A stretch of 64,000 nucleotides of DNA from an uncultured Collinsella sp. (GTDB lineage Bacteria > Actinomycetota > Coriobacteriia > Coriobacteriales > Coriobacteriaceae): the NCBI GenBank assembly GCA_900758375.1, contig CAAERJ010000009.1:13400-77399 (forward strand), read 5' to 3'. Positions 1 through 7,896 of the stretch are shown one piece after another. How positions within the stretch are numbered: the stretch's first letter is position 1; each line of letters opens with the position of its first letter. The notes under the pieces were generated by a model. It was not told where the DNA came from, searched no databases, and saw only the letters and a program-made list of their open reading frames with translations. Both the position numbers and the translations under genes were made by a program.

Positions 1-508
1 TAAAGGTGAACCAGTAGGTCACCTGGTCGGCGTACTCCTTAAAGCAGAAGGTGGCAAAGTCCACAAAGGCGTCGATGGTCTCGCGGTTGAGGAAGTCGCC
101 CTTCTCAAAGAGGGGAAGCGGCGTGTCAAAGTGATGCAGCGTGACGAACGGCTCAACGTGGTGCTTGTGGCACTCGGCGAAGAGATCGTGGTAGAACTGG
201 ACGCCCTCGGGGTTGATTTCGCCGGTGCCGTTGGGGAAGATGCGGCTCCAGGCGATGGAGAGGCGAATGCCGTTGATGCCGAACTCCTCGCACAGCTCCA
301 GGTCGACGGGGTACTGGTTGTAGAAGTCCGAAGCGGGGTCGGGGGAGAAGCGCCCCTGGGCCTCCAGAAAGTCGTCCCAGGCAACCTTGCCCTTACCGTG
401 AGTGCGGGTCTCGCCCTCTACCTGGTAGGCAGCGGTGGCGCCGCCAAAGACAAAGTCCTCGGGAAACTGCGCGGGCGGGTTGGTGACGCTAGCAGGATTA
501 ACGGACAT
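1..508 (-). CDS. lacG: 6-phospho-beta-galactosidase, GH1 (3' end beyond window)
   Basis: Hydrolyses lactose 6-phosphate, delivered by the lactose PTS, to glucose and galactose 6-phosphate in the cytoplasm. The 169 visible residues carry the GH1 N-terminal signature FVFGGATAAYQVEG (about residues 19-32), the segment SIAWSRIFPNG and FVTLHHFDTP. The residue pattern KGKVAWDDFLEAQGRFSPDP is typical of LacG rather than of other GH1 enzymes (family knowledge). The window edge cuts the gene just before the expected TFNE acid/base motif, so the catalytic glutamates cannot be checked. It lies 66 nt downstream of lacE on the same strand and probably forms an operon with it. Its own ribosome site is weak, which fits translational coupling. 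Confidence 0.9.
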   Translation of the reverse strand, partial: MSVNPASVTNPPAQFPEDFVFGGATAAYQVEGETRTHGKGKVAWDDFLEAQGRFSPDPASDFYNQYPVDLELCEEFGINGIRLSIAWSRIFPNGTGEINPEGVQFYHDLFAECHKHHVEPFVTLHHFDTPLPLFEKGDFLNRETIDAFVDFATFCFKEYADQVTYWFTF

Positions 509-574
509 GATGATCCAATCGTCTAAATCGAAGGGCCAGCCGGCTGCTGATGGTCGGCTGGCCCTGGGCGTTAC

Positions 575-2350
575 TTACTTCGAAAGTTGCTCACTCACGA
601 AGGCGAGAGACTTGTCGCCGTTCTGGGAGAGCTCGATGTACTGCTTGCCACGGCAGGCGACGCACTTGTTGCCCACGCGCTCACAGTCCTTCTGCAGGTC
701 GGCCAGGTAGCTTGCGGCCTGCGGGGCCAGGACGACCAGGTCAAAGTCGGGGAGCATGTCCACGTGGTTGCCATAGGCCTCGGCAGCGGTCTCGAGGTTA
801 ATGCCGCGCTCCTTGGCGGCCTTGGCCAGCGCGTTGGCGAGCAGGCCCGAGGTTCCGCCACCCTGGCAGAGCACGAGCACGCGCTTGCCGTTGAGGTCGC
901 TGGCGGTCGTTGTCTCGGCAGCGGGTGCTGCGGAAGCGGCGGGGGCGTCAGCCTTCACGGCCTCGGCAGCAGCGCCGGCGGCAACGCTCTTGGCGTCAGC
1001 CTTGCCCTGGAAGGCATCGTTGAGCTTGGCGGCCTTCTCGGCGTTCTTGGCGGCGAGCTCCTCCTGGGAGATCTCGGCCTCCTCGGCGCACTTCTGGGCG
1101 TCATAGGCACGGAAGAACGGGTAGTACAGAACGAAGTCGACGACCAGGATAAGGGCGAGCATCACAAAAGCGAGCGGCTGGAAGCCCAGGCCCATGATGG
1201 TGCCGATGGGGCCGGGGACGGTCCAAGGCAGGGTGTACATAAAGCCGTTCATGCCCAAGAAGTCGATAAAGATCTTGAGGATCCAGATGTTGGCGATCGG
1301 GGCAAAGACAAACGGGACAAAGAAGACGGGGTTGAGCACGATGGGCGCGGCGAACAGCAGCGGCTCGTTGACGGCAAAGCAGACGGGGACGATGGCGGCC
1401 TTACCGACGGCGCGCATCTCCTGAGACTTGGCCAGGAAGCAGAACATAAAGACCAGGACGAGCGTGGCGCCGGTGCCGCCCATGCAGACGACGAAGTACT
1501 GGGCACCCTGGGTCAGGACAGCGGAAGCGTGCTGGCCGGCCTGGAACGCAGCCAGGTTGTCGGTCATGTTGGCAACGAGGGCGGCGGCGATGGCGGGCTC
1601 GACGATCGAGGGGCCGTGGACGCCGACGAACCAGAACAGGCTCATAGCGCCGTAGATCACAGCGAGGCCGATGTAGCCGTCGGCAGCGGTGAACAGGGGC
1701 TGGAACACTTGGATGACGCCCTGGGCAAAGCAGAAGCCAAAAGCAGCGCGGAAGGCGATGTCAAAGACCCAAAAGACGGTGATGCAGACGGAGAAGGGGA
1801 TGATGTCCTTAAAGGTCTGCGAGATGTTGGGCGGAACCTGCTCGGGCATCTTGACGGTGATGTTGCGCTTAATGAAGAACTTGTAGATGATGCCGGTCAC
1901 AAACGCAGCGATAAAGGCGGTCAGCAGGCCTTTGGAACCAAGGTAGGTGGTGTTGAAGCCGCTGGCAGCGTCCGTGGCGATCGTGTCGCTCGAAAGGAGC
2001 AAGAAGCCGATGATGGCCGCGCACATGCACGAGATGAAGTTAATCTGGTTGTTCTTGGGCAGATCGCGGTTCTGAGCGTCGGCGAAGTGCTTGGCCGTGG
2101 TGGCGGCACAGGCGATGGCCAGGATGCCCATGGAGTAGTTGTAGCACTTCCATAGGGCGTTGTTGGTGTCATCGGGCCAGTAGAAACCCCAGATATTGGG
2201 AACCGAGGCTACCAGGCAGAAGATGGACGAGAAGATGATGATGGGGATGACGGAGATAAAACCGTCGCGGATCGCCTTGAGGTACTTGTTGCGGGCGATC
2301 GCGTTGAAAAAGGGCTGGCCCTTTTCGATAGTGGCGATGAGTTGCTCCAT
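575..2350 (-). CDS. lacE: PTS lactose-specific EIICB permease
   Basis: Imports and phosphorylates lactose. The first 430 or so residues form a hydrophobic EIIC domain of the lactose/cellobiose family, including the substrate-region segment FAVNEPLLFAAP. A flexible Ala/Lys-rich linker follows (about 430-485), then a C-terminal EIIB domain with phosphocysteine motif VLVLCQGGGTSG, Cys near residue 495. The 591 aa length and IIC-IIB order match LacE of Firmicutes. The start is set by AGGAGC a few bases upstream. It is the first gene of the lacE-lacG operon. The EIIA partner, lacF, lies on the other strand 1.6 kb away. The divergent LacI regulator and two inverted operators in the shared intergenic region suggest local repression (inference). 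Confidence 0.93.
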   Translation of the reverse strand: MEQLIATIEKGQPFFNAIARNKYLKAIRDGFISVIPIIIFSSIFCLVASVPNIWGFYWPDDTNNALWKCYNYSMGILAIACAATTAKHFADAQNRDLPKNNQINFISCMCAAIIGFLLLSSDTIATDAASGFNTTYLGSKGLLTAFIAAFVTGIIYKFFIKRNITVKMPEQVPPNISQTFKDIIPFSVCITVFWVFDIAFRAAFGFCFAQGVIQVFQPLFTAADGYIGLAVIYGAMSLFWFVGVHGPSIVEPAIAAALVANMTDNLAAFQAGQHASAVLTQGAQYFVVCMGGTGATLVLVFMFCFLAKSQEMRAVGKAAIVPVCFAVNEPLLFAAPIVLNPVFFVPFVFAPIANIWILKIFIDFLGMNGFMYTLPWTVPGPIGTIMGLGFQPLAFVMLALILVVDFVLYYPFFRAYDAQKCAEEAEISQEELAAKNAEKAAKLNDAFQGKADAKSVAAGAAAEAVKADAPAASAAPAAETTTASDLNGKRVLVLCQGGGTSGLLANALAKAAKERGINLETAAEAYGNHVDMLPDFDLVVLAPQAASYLADLQKDCERVGNKCVACRGKQYIELSQNGDKSLAFVSEQLSK

Positions 2351-2408
2351 GCAATGCTCCTAAGAGTCGGTGGGTTAGCAACGATGGTAGCTTTTGGCGT
2401 TCGGTTGC

Positions 2409-2432
2409 CAAAATGTTGACGTTGCCATTTTG
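2409..2432. promoter_or_regulatory. Candidate LacI-family operator, lacE-proximal
   Basis: Palindromic site with arms CAAAATG and CATTTTG separated by 10 nt. The spacer TTGACGTTGC nearly matches that of a second site 120 bp away, which lies in the opposite orientation. It sits about 60 bp upstream of the lacE start, where repressor binding would block transcription. Assignment to the adjacent LacI protein is inference. Confidence 0.6.
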
Positions 2433-2528
2433 CGACACAAAAAAAGACGCGAACCGGTGGTTCCTGTGCCTGCGAACCGTCGATTCCTTTTGCGTAAACG
2501 TTTGAGCCGCCCGGTGGCTCTGTGTTTG

Positions 2529-2552
2529 CATAATGGCAACGTTAACATTTGG
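2529..2552. promoter_or_regulatory. Candidate LacI-family operator, distal copy
   Basis: Read on the minus strand this is CCAAATG, spacer TTAACGTTGC, CATTATG. It differs from the lacE-proximal site at only three positions. Two matching sites in opposite orientation with centres 120 bp apart would suit DNA looping by a tetrameric or paired repressor (inference). The rest of the 357 bp divergent intergenic region shows no gene; a GTGAACGGT word at 2587-2595 recurs in other promoters of this window. Confidence 0.55.
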
Positions 2553-2707
2553 GCGACAAAAGCCGTTCGGGGAAGCAAAAATGTCGGTGAACGGTAGGTT
2601 TTGGGTGGTGAGCGTATGGTGGGGGAGGCGTTAGATATACTTGAAGGCGTTAAAAATGACTGCGTAGGGTGCCACCAATGGCATCGTTGACATAGAAAGA
2701 TCGACCT

Positions 2708-3712
2708 ATGGCCGCTGTTAAAAAATCGGTATCCGTTAAGGACGTGGCGCGTCTCGCGGGCGTCTCGGAGCAGACAGTCTCGCGTACGGTGCACGATTCG
2801 CCCAGTGTGCGCCCCGAGACCAAGGAACGCGTGCGTGCCGCCATGCGCGAGCTGGGGTATCGCCCCAATTTTGCCGGTCGATCGCTGCGCCGTGGCAAGT
2901 TTAAGACCGTTGGCGTCGCCATGTTCAACATTACCGGTACCGGCAACCTCGACCGTATGGAGGGCTTTGCCGCCGCGGCCGACAAACATGGCTATGCCAT
3001 CACCCTCACTAAAGTAGACGGGCATCCGTATACCCTCGAGAGCGCATCGTCACGCATGAGCGCGCTGCCGGTAGACGGTATGGTCGTGATCATGAACCGC
3101 ATGCCGGCAGACTTTGGCACTTTTGAGCCGCTGCCCGGTATGCAGACGGTGCTCGTTACCATGCTGGAGCACCCGCTCTGTTCAACGGTCGATAACGACC
3201 AGTTCGATTGCTCGCGTCAAGTTGTCGAGTACTTGCTGGGGCGGGGGCACAAGACTGTGCACTTTATCTCATGCCCCGAGCGCTCGCTTTCGGGCATGCG
3301 GCGCGAGGAAGGCTGGCGCGAGACATTGCGCGCGCATGGCATTGAGCCCCCGCAGCTCGTGCGCGGCGACTGGACGGCGCAGAGTGGATATGCTGCCGGC
3401 CAGGTGCTTGCGGATGATCCGACCTGCACGGCCATTTATGCCTCCAACGACGCCATGGCCTACGGCTGCATCCGTGGGCTCGAGTCGCGCGGGAAGTGCG
3501 TGCCCCAGGACGTGAGCGTGGTGGGTGTTGACGATAGCCTGGGTGATATCGTGCCCGATTGTCGCCTGACCACGGTGCGCTTTGACAACAAGCGCGTCGG
3601 CATGTGGGCGGTCGACAAGATTGCCGGCACCGAGGGCGTTGAACCCGGTGTGGAGCACATGCTGTTTCCGGGCGTGCTCGTCGAGGGCGATACCGTGCGC
3701 GACGTACGCTAG
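2708..3712 (+). CDS. LacI/GalR-family transcriptional regulator (lactose locus)
   Basis: DNA-binding repressor or activator of sugar genes. The N-terminus has a classical LacI helix-turn-helix, VKDVARLAGVSEQTVSRTVH (about residues 9-28), then the hinge region and a periplasmic-binding-protein-like sugar-sensing domain ending in VSVVGVDDSLGDIVPDC. Length 334 aa is normal for the family. It is divergent from lacE-lacG, and two near-identical inverted operators lie between them, so control of lacEG is likely (inference). It closely resembles the second LacI protein beside galK, including the segment GRSLR(R/D)G after the DNA-binding domain, suggesting an old duplication. Confidence 0.9.
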   Translation: MAAVKKSVSVKDVARLAGVSEQTVSRTVHDSPSVRPETKERVRAAMRELGYRPNFAGRSLRRGKFKTVGVAMFNITGTGNLDRMEGFAAAADKHGYAITLTKVDGHPYTLESASSRMSALPVDGMVVIMNRMPADFGTFEPLPGMQTVLVTMLEHPLCSTVDNDQFDCSRQVVEYLLGRGHKTVHFISCPERSLSGMRREEGWRETLRAHGIEPPQLVRGDWTAQSGYAAGQVLADDPTCTAIYASNDAMAYGCIRGLESRGKCVPQDVSVVGVDDSLGDIVPDCRLTTVRFDNKRVGMWAVDKIAGTEGVEPGVEHMLFPGVLVEGDTVRDVR

Positions 3713-3772
3713 GGTGTGGACCTGTTTGGGTTGCCGCTAATTGTGTTCGATATTGTTCAGATTGGTTCAAAA

Positions 3773-3801
3773 ACCGTTCACGGGCGAAAAGTGACCGTTC
3801 A
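3773..3801. promoter_or_regulatory. lacF upstream region with repeated ACCGTTCA words
   Basis: Two copies of ACCGTTCA/GACCGTTCA lie 20 bp apart. The first reads GTGAACGGT on the minus strand, a 9-mer also present upstream of four other operons here. The region between the LacI gene and lacF is AT-rich and contains several TGTTC/TGTTTGAAT words like those upstream of lacA. A shared regulator of lacF and lacAB is plausible but unproven. Confidence 0.35.
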
Positions 3802-3926
3802 TAGCTCGAAATTACGTTTTGCACTGTTCTTTTTTGTTTGAATGTTATTGTTTCTGTCATACACAACGCAGCGCGTATGCCCGGACGCGATGCTCTCCAT
3901 TGGTTCATATGTGAAAGGAACGCAAT

Positions 3927-4265
3927 ATGGCAACCAAAGAAGAAATCTCGATGGTTGGATTCGAGATTGTCGCATATGCAGGTGACGCCCAGACCGATCT
4001 GCTTGCAGCGCTCGATGCTGCTCGCGAGGGTGACTTTGAGAAGGCCGAGCAGCTGCACAAGGATGCCAGCGATGCACTCATCGGTGCCCACGACACGCAG
4101 ACCAAGCTGCTTTCGCAGGAGGCCGGCGGTGGCGAGATGGAGATGACCTTCATCATGGCCCATGCTCAGGATACCCTCATGACTACCATGATTCTGGAGA
4201 AGCAGGCCCGCTTTACCATCGATGCCTACAAGCGCATCGCCGAGCTCGAGGCCAAGCTCGCCTAA
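3927..4265 (+). CDS. lacF: PTS lactose-specific EIIA
   Basis: Phosphocarrier that passes phosphate from HPr to the EIIB domain of LacE. The 112 aa chain matches the lactose/cellobiose EIIA family in length and in its helical, trimer-forming pattern. The active-site histidine is probably His79 in TFIMAHAQDTLMTTMIL. The ribosome site is GAAAGGAACGCA before the ATG. The gene stands alone with its own promoter region and terminator, separated from lacE by the LacI gene. This is unlike the lacFE order of lactococci (family knowledge). Confidence 0.92.
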   Translation: MATKEEISMVGFEIVAYAGDAQTDLLAALDAAREGDFEKAEQLHKDASDALIGAHDTQTKLLSQEAGGGEMEMTFIMAHAQDTLMTTMILEKQARFTIDAYKRIAELEAKLA

Positions 4266-4293
4266 CGAGCCCTCACAACCAAGCCCCCTTCCA

Positions 4294-4327
4294 AAAGCTC
4301 TGCCGCTACCCGCGGCAGGGCTTTTTC
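4294..4327 (+). terminator. Intrinsic terminator of lacF
   Basis: GC-rich hairpin AGCTCTGCCG / CGGCAGGGCT with a short loop followed by a T run, 30 nt after the lacF stop. Confidence 0.85.
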
Positions 4328-4355
4328 TGTCCTCCTCCCCGCAACTCATCCCGAG

Positions 4356-4401
4356 ATAGTCATTGGGGACGTTCTTAAACGACTAGTCATTGGGGACAGT
4401 C
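4356..4401. repeat. GGGGAC palindromic intergenic repeat, copy 1
   Basis: Two direct copies of AGTCATTGGGGAC separated by GTTCTTAAACGACT. The same words recur at 9014-9071 as a long inverted repeat and in degenerate form at 39649-39683. It is non-coding and lies between lacF and the next gene. The function is unknown. Confidence 0.6.
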
Positions 4402-4490
4402 TTGGTGCGCTCCGTTCGTCCTCCCGTTCGATTTTTGCTCGGTGGGTATACTTTCTTTCGCATTAAACGCCGGACTGAGGAGGTATCCAA

Positions 4491-5513
4491 ATGCCGGATA
4501 ACGGGTCAATACAAAAAAGAGACGCGCACGAGATGGCTCATGGGCGTCCTGTCCAGATAACCGAGCACACGACGGTAACAGAGCTGCAGCCCAGCCTGTC
4601 CGATGTCGTGTGCGCAAACAAAAAGCTGCAGATTGGCTTTATCGTTGCGCTCGTGGTCCTGGCGCTGCTGTCGGGCTTTATAGCTCGTCCGCATTTCGCC
4701 GATACCAAAACTTGGGACTCCACCATCGAGGTCATCGATCAAAAGAAAGGTAACGTACTGGCGCTCACGACCTCGTGCGTTGCTCTATCTGCGGGCATTA
4801 CCGCGCTGCCGGGTGATACGGGAACGCCGGTCGCCGAGCAGCTCGCGCAGCTTTCAGGCAACCTTGGTATCGTGCTTGCCGTGCTATATCTAGAGAAATA
4901 TTTGCTCACGATTTTGTGGTCGGTTGGCCTGGGCATCTTAATCCCGTTTGCGTTGGTGCTCTTTGCGGTGTCGCTCGGCATTCACGGGCGCTGGAGCACG
5001 AGCGCTGTCCTGCGCCGTGTGGCGACGCGCGTGCTGGTGGTTGCCGTGATCGGCATGGCGCTCGTGCCCGCGAGCGTATGGGTGTCGCAGAAGGTCGATG
5101 AAACGTATCGCGTAAGTATTGAGCAAGCTGAGCAAAAGGCTGCGGATGCGGCCGACACCACGGACAAGTCAGCCGAGACCAGCTCAAAATCGAACAAGAA
5201 AAAATCCGAGGCCACGGAGTCCAAAAACGTGCTCGAGCAGTTGACTGATGGGGCCTCGAGCCTTGTTACGTCGGTGACCAGCGGCGCCAAGCAGATGACC
5301 GATGAGATCGTGCGGCAGGTGACCGATCTGATTGAAGGCGTCATCGTGATGATCGTGACTTCGTGCGTTATCCCGCTGCTGGTGCTCGTGGCGTTTCTGT
5401 GGCTGGGCCATACCCTGCTGGGGATCGATATTTCCGGCCCGGCGAACTATTTGACGGGCCGCTTTCTGAGCGCTCCTTCCAAGCACGCCAAAAAGGGCGG
5501 ACAGTCCGAGTAA
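4491..5513 (+). CDS. Hypothetical integral membrane protein
   Basis: I do not recognise the family. The 340 aa chain has a polar N-terminus of about 45 residues, a transmembrane segment (about 48-65), a probable extracytoplasmic stretch, two more hydrophobic helices (about 125-165), another near 175-200, a long polar Lys/Ser/Ala-rich region (about 205-255) and a last helix (about 285-312). The ribosome site GAGGAGGTATCC fixes the start. It is monocistronic, with its own strong terminator, between lacF and lacA. Nothing in the sequence links it to lactose use beyond position. Confidence 0.75.
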   Translation: MPDNGSIQKRDAHEMAHGRPVQITEHTTVTELQPSLSDVVCANKKLQIGFIVALVVLALLSGFIARPHFADTKTWDSTIEVIDQKKGNVLALTTSCVALSAGITALPGDTGTPVAEQLAQLSGNLGIVLAVLYLEKYLLTILWSVGLGILIPFALVLFAVSLGIHGRWSTSAVLRRVATRVLVVAVIGMALVPASVWVSQKVDETYRVSIEQAEQKAADAADTTDKSAETSSKSNKKKSEATESKNVLEQLTDGASSLVTSVTSGAKQMTDEIVRQVTDLIEGVIVMIVTSCVIPLLVLVAFLWLGHTLLGIDISGPANYLTGRFLSAPSKHAKKGGQSE

Positions 5514-5549
5514 CTAAAACAGCTGTATATACCGGGGAATACCGCCGAA

Positions 5550-5585
5550 GGGCGGCCGAGATGCGTTCTCGGCCGCCCTTTTTGT
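5550..5585 (+). terminator. Intrinsic terminator of membrane protein gene
   Basis: Near-perfect stem GGGCGGCCGAGA / TCTCGGCCGCCC followed by TTTTTG. The remaining 230 bp before lacA is AT-rich and holds repeated TGTTC/GTTCAAA words, a likely promoter and operator region for the lacABXC operon (inference). Confidence 0.9.
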
Positions 5586-5822
5586 TTGTTGAATACGTGA
5601 CAAGCCGGGCATTCCCTGAATCCAAACGGTCAGCAATCATCCGTAAACGGTATTTGTTCAAAAAAGAACAAAGATAAACAAATAGTTGTTGCAGTTACTG
5701 TTCGAATGTGTTCAAATAAACATGAACAGTGAAGAACCGCACATTCAGATGCCCGGACCTGAACGCGATTCAACACTTCCAAACAGAAACTACGCACCTG
5801 CGTATCTCTCAAGGAGGATGTC

Positions 5823-6251
5823 ATGAGGGTTGTAATCGCTTCCGATGCCGACGGTATGTCGATGAAGGAGTCCATCAAGGAGATGCTCATCGCCGACGGT
5901 CACGAGGTCGTCGACTATTCCGAGACCCCTGCCGCGGACTTTGTCGATTCCGCGACCGCCGTTGCCAAGGACCTGCTGGAGCACAAGGATTCCCAGGGCT
6001 TCGCATTCGATAAGTACGGAGTCGGCTCCTATATGGCCGCCGTCAAGATTAAGGGCATGGTCGTCGCCAACATTTCCGACGAGCGTTCCGCCTACATGAC
6101 CCGCGAGCACAACGGCTCGCGCATGGTCACCATGGGCCCGGGCGTTGTGGGCACCGAGGTCGCCAAGAAGATCGCCCGCGAGTTCCTGCGCGCCCAGTAC
6201 GCCGGCGGCCGTCACCAGATCCGTGTCGACATGCTCAACAAGATGGCCTAA
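5823..6251 (+). CDS. lacA: Galactose-6-phosphate isomerase subunit LacA
   Basis: With LacB it isomerises galactose 6-phosphate to tagatose 6-phosphate. The 142 aa sequence has the RpiB/LacAB fold signature: ASDADGMSMKESIKEML near the N-terminus, GVGSYMAAVKIKGMVVANISDERSAY in the middle, and a conserved C-terminal helix ending RVDMLNKMA. The ribosome site is AAGGAGG with an ideal spacing. It is the first gene of lacA-lacB-lacX-lacC, with lacB starting 63 nt later. The AT-rich upstream region carries repeated TGTTC-type words that may bind a DeoR-type regulator, as LacR does in lactic acid bacteria (inference). Confidence 0.93.
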   Translation: MRVVIASDADGMSMKESIKEMLIADGHEVVDYSETPAADFVDSATAVAKDLLEHKDSQGFAFDKYGVGSYMAAVKIKGMVVANISDERSAYMTREHNGSRMVTMGPGVVGTEVAKKIAREFLRAQYAGGRHQIRVDMLNKMA

Positions 6252-6314
6252 CGAGAGCCACCGAGAACTCGAACTTCTACCTCAACTTGTGAATTCAGAC
6301 GAAAGGACGTTCTG

Positions 6315-6839
6315 ATGAAGAAGACCATCGCAATCGGTTGCGACCATATCGTTACGGACGAGAAGATCTATCTGGCCGACCGCCTGGAGCAGGCTGGCTA
6401 CAAGGTGCTCGATTGCGGCACCTACAGCCACACCCGTACGCACTACCCCATCTACGGTAAGGCCGTGGGCGAGGCTGTTGCCAGCGGCAAGGCCGACTTT
6501 GGCGTGGCCCTTTGCGGCACCGGCATCGGCATCACCAACGCCGTCAACAAGGTTCCCGGCGCCCGCTGCGCCCTGGTTCGCGACATGACCTCTGCCCTGT
6601 ATGCCCGTCGCGAGCTCAACGCCAACATCGTGGGCTTTGGCGGCAAGATCACCGGCGAGTTCCTGATGGCCGACATCATGCTTGCCTTCCTGGAGGAGCC
6701 CTACGAGAAGACCCCCGAGCACGATGCCCTGATTGCCAAGATCGATGCCTGCAATAAGGCCGACGCCGAGGCTCAGGCTGACCCGCACTTCTTTGACGAG
6801 TTCCTCGAGAAGTGGGACCGCGGCGAGTACCATGATTAG
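6315..6839 (+). CDS. lacB: Galactose-6-phosphate isomerase subunit LacB
   Basis: Second subunit of the heteromeric galactose-6-phosphate isomerase. The 174 aa chain contains the RpiB-family motif VALCGTGIGITNAVNKVPG (about residues 62-80) and SALYARRELNANIVGFGG, both typical of LacB. The cysteine of CGTGIG corresponds to the catalytic position of RpiB-type isomerases (family knowledge). The ribosome site GAAAGGACG precedes the ATG. It is followed 119 nt later by lacX, all on one strand. Confidence 0.93.
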   Translation: MKKTIAIGCDHIVTDEKIYLADRLEQAGYKVLDCGTYSHTRTHYPIYGKAVGEAVASGKADFGVALCGTGIGITNAVNKVPGARCALVRDMTSALYARRELNANIVGFGGKITGEFLMADIMLAFLEEPYEKTPEHDALIAKIDACNKADAEAQADPHFFDEFLEKWDRGEYHD

Positions 6840-6958
6840 CGGGTATCCGGCGTAATTAACTAGTCCGTTGACGGCTCGCGTTTCTGTGAGGGGGCGCGGG
6901 CCGGTTTTCTATCAGCCCTATTGACTTGGCGGGCTGTCGTAAGAAAGGGAAGGCTCCT

Positions 6959-7840
6959 ATGGAGTTTGTTCTTGATAACGGCTCTGTCCGCATTGCGTTG
7001 AGCACGGCTGGCGGATCGTTCACTTCTATTGCGGCCAACGGCCGTGAGTACCTGTGGCAGGGCGACCCGGCGGTCTGGTCGGGCCAGGCACCCATTTGTT
7101 TCCCGATCTGCGGCGGCCTTCGTGACGGTCGCGCGATGACCATGGGCGGCCGCGAGGTCAAGCTTGCCCGTCACGGCTTTGCTCGCAAACAGGAGTGGAA
7201 GCTCGAGGAGCAGGGCGACAACATGGTCGCGCTGAGCCTAAGCTCTGCCGACCATGCCGAGTTGCTCGAGCAGTACCCGTATCCGTTTAAGATCGTTGCT
7301 CGTTACACGATCGATGCGGAGAAGGTGGCTGTGTCGTACGAGGTGACCAATGAGGGCACCGAGGACATGCCGTTCTTTGTGGGCGGTCACCCCGGCTTTA
7401 AGTGCCCGCTCGACGAGGGCGAGTCCTATGACGACTACGAGCTCCGTTTTGAGCAGCGCGAGGCCGCCGAGCTCTGTACTGCCGTTCCCTCGACGGGCCT
7501 GATTGACGTTGAGCATCGCAGCAAGAACCCGATGGTTGGCCATGACCTGTCGCTGACCCACGAACTCTTTGACTTCGCGGAGACCATCTTTGACGTACTC
7601 GAGAGCCGCGTGGTTACGCTTACCAAGAAAACCGAGGACAAGGGCGTGCGCCTGACGTTCCCCGATATGCCGTACCTGATTGTGTGGAGCAAGCCCGAGG
7701 GCGACTTTGTGGCCGTGGAACCGTGGGGCGGCCTGTCCACCTGCTCAGACGAGGACGATATCCTGGAGCACAAGCGCGGCTGCCTGGTGGCCAAGCCGGG
7801 GGAGACCGTTACCCGCGGCTTTGAGATCGAGATCCTTTAA
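6959..7840 (+). CDS. lacX: Aldose 1-epimerase-like protein LacX
   Basis: Galactose mutarotase-fold protein, probably interconverting anomers of a sugar or sugar phosphate. Expected active-site positions are present: His72 in LARHGFAR, His144 in GGHPGFKCPL and Glu254 in VAVEPWGG. The start at MEFVLDNG is preferred because AAGAAAGGGAAGG precedes it; an in-frame ATG lies 33 nt upstream without a ribosome site. Lactococcal lac operons end with lacX, a homologue of unproven function, so its presence inside lacAB-lacC supports the lac assignment. Length 293 aa fits the LacX-type subfamily. Confidence 0.85.
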   Translation: MEFVLDNGSVRIALSTAGGSFTSIAANGREYLWQGDPAVWSGQAPICFPICGGLRDGRAMTMGGREVKLARHGFARKQEWKLEEQGDNMVALSLSSADHAELLEQYPYPFKIVARYTIDAEKVAVSYEVTNEGTEDMPFFVGGHPGFKCPLDEGESYDDYELRFEQREAAELCTAVPSTGLIDVEHRSKNPMVGHDLSLTHELFDFAETIFDVLESRVVTLTKKTEDKGVRLTFPDMPYLIVWSKPEGDFVAVEPWGGLSTCSDEDDILEHKRGCLVAKPGETVTRGFEIEIL

Positions 7841-7896
7841 CGAGCTATCGTATGTTTGGGGCCGCGCGTGCCGTGCCCCGGGAACAGGAGTTCAAC

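Noticed and set aside
587..2155. 522-residue plus-strand frame opposite lacE
   Set aside because: Low-complexity Gly/Asp/Val-rich translation antisense to a clear PTS gene; a GC-bias shadow.
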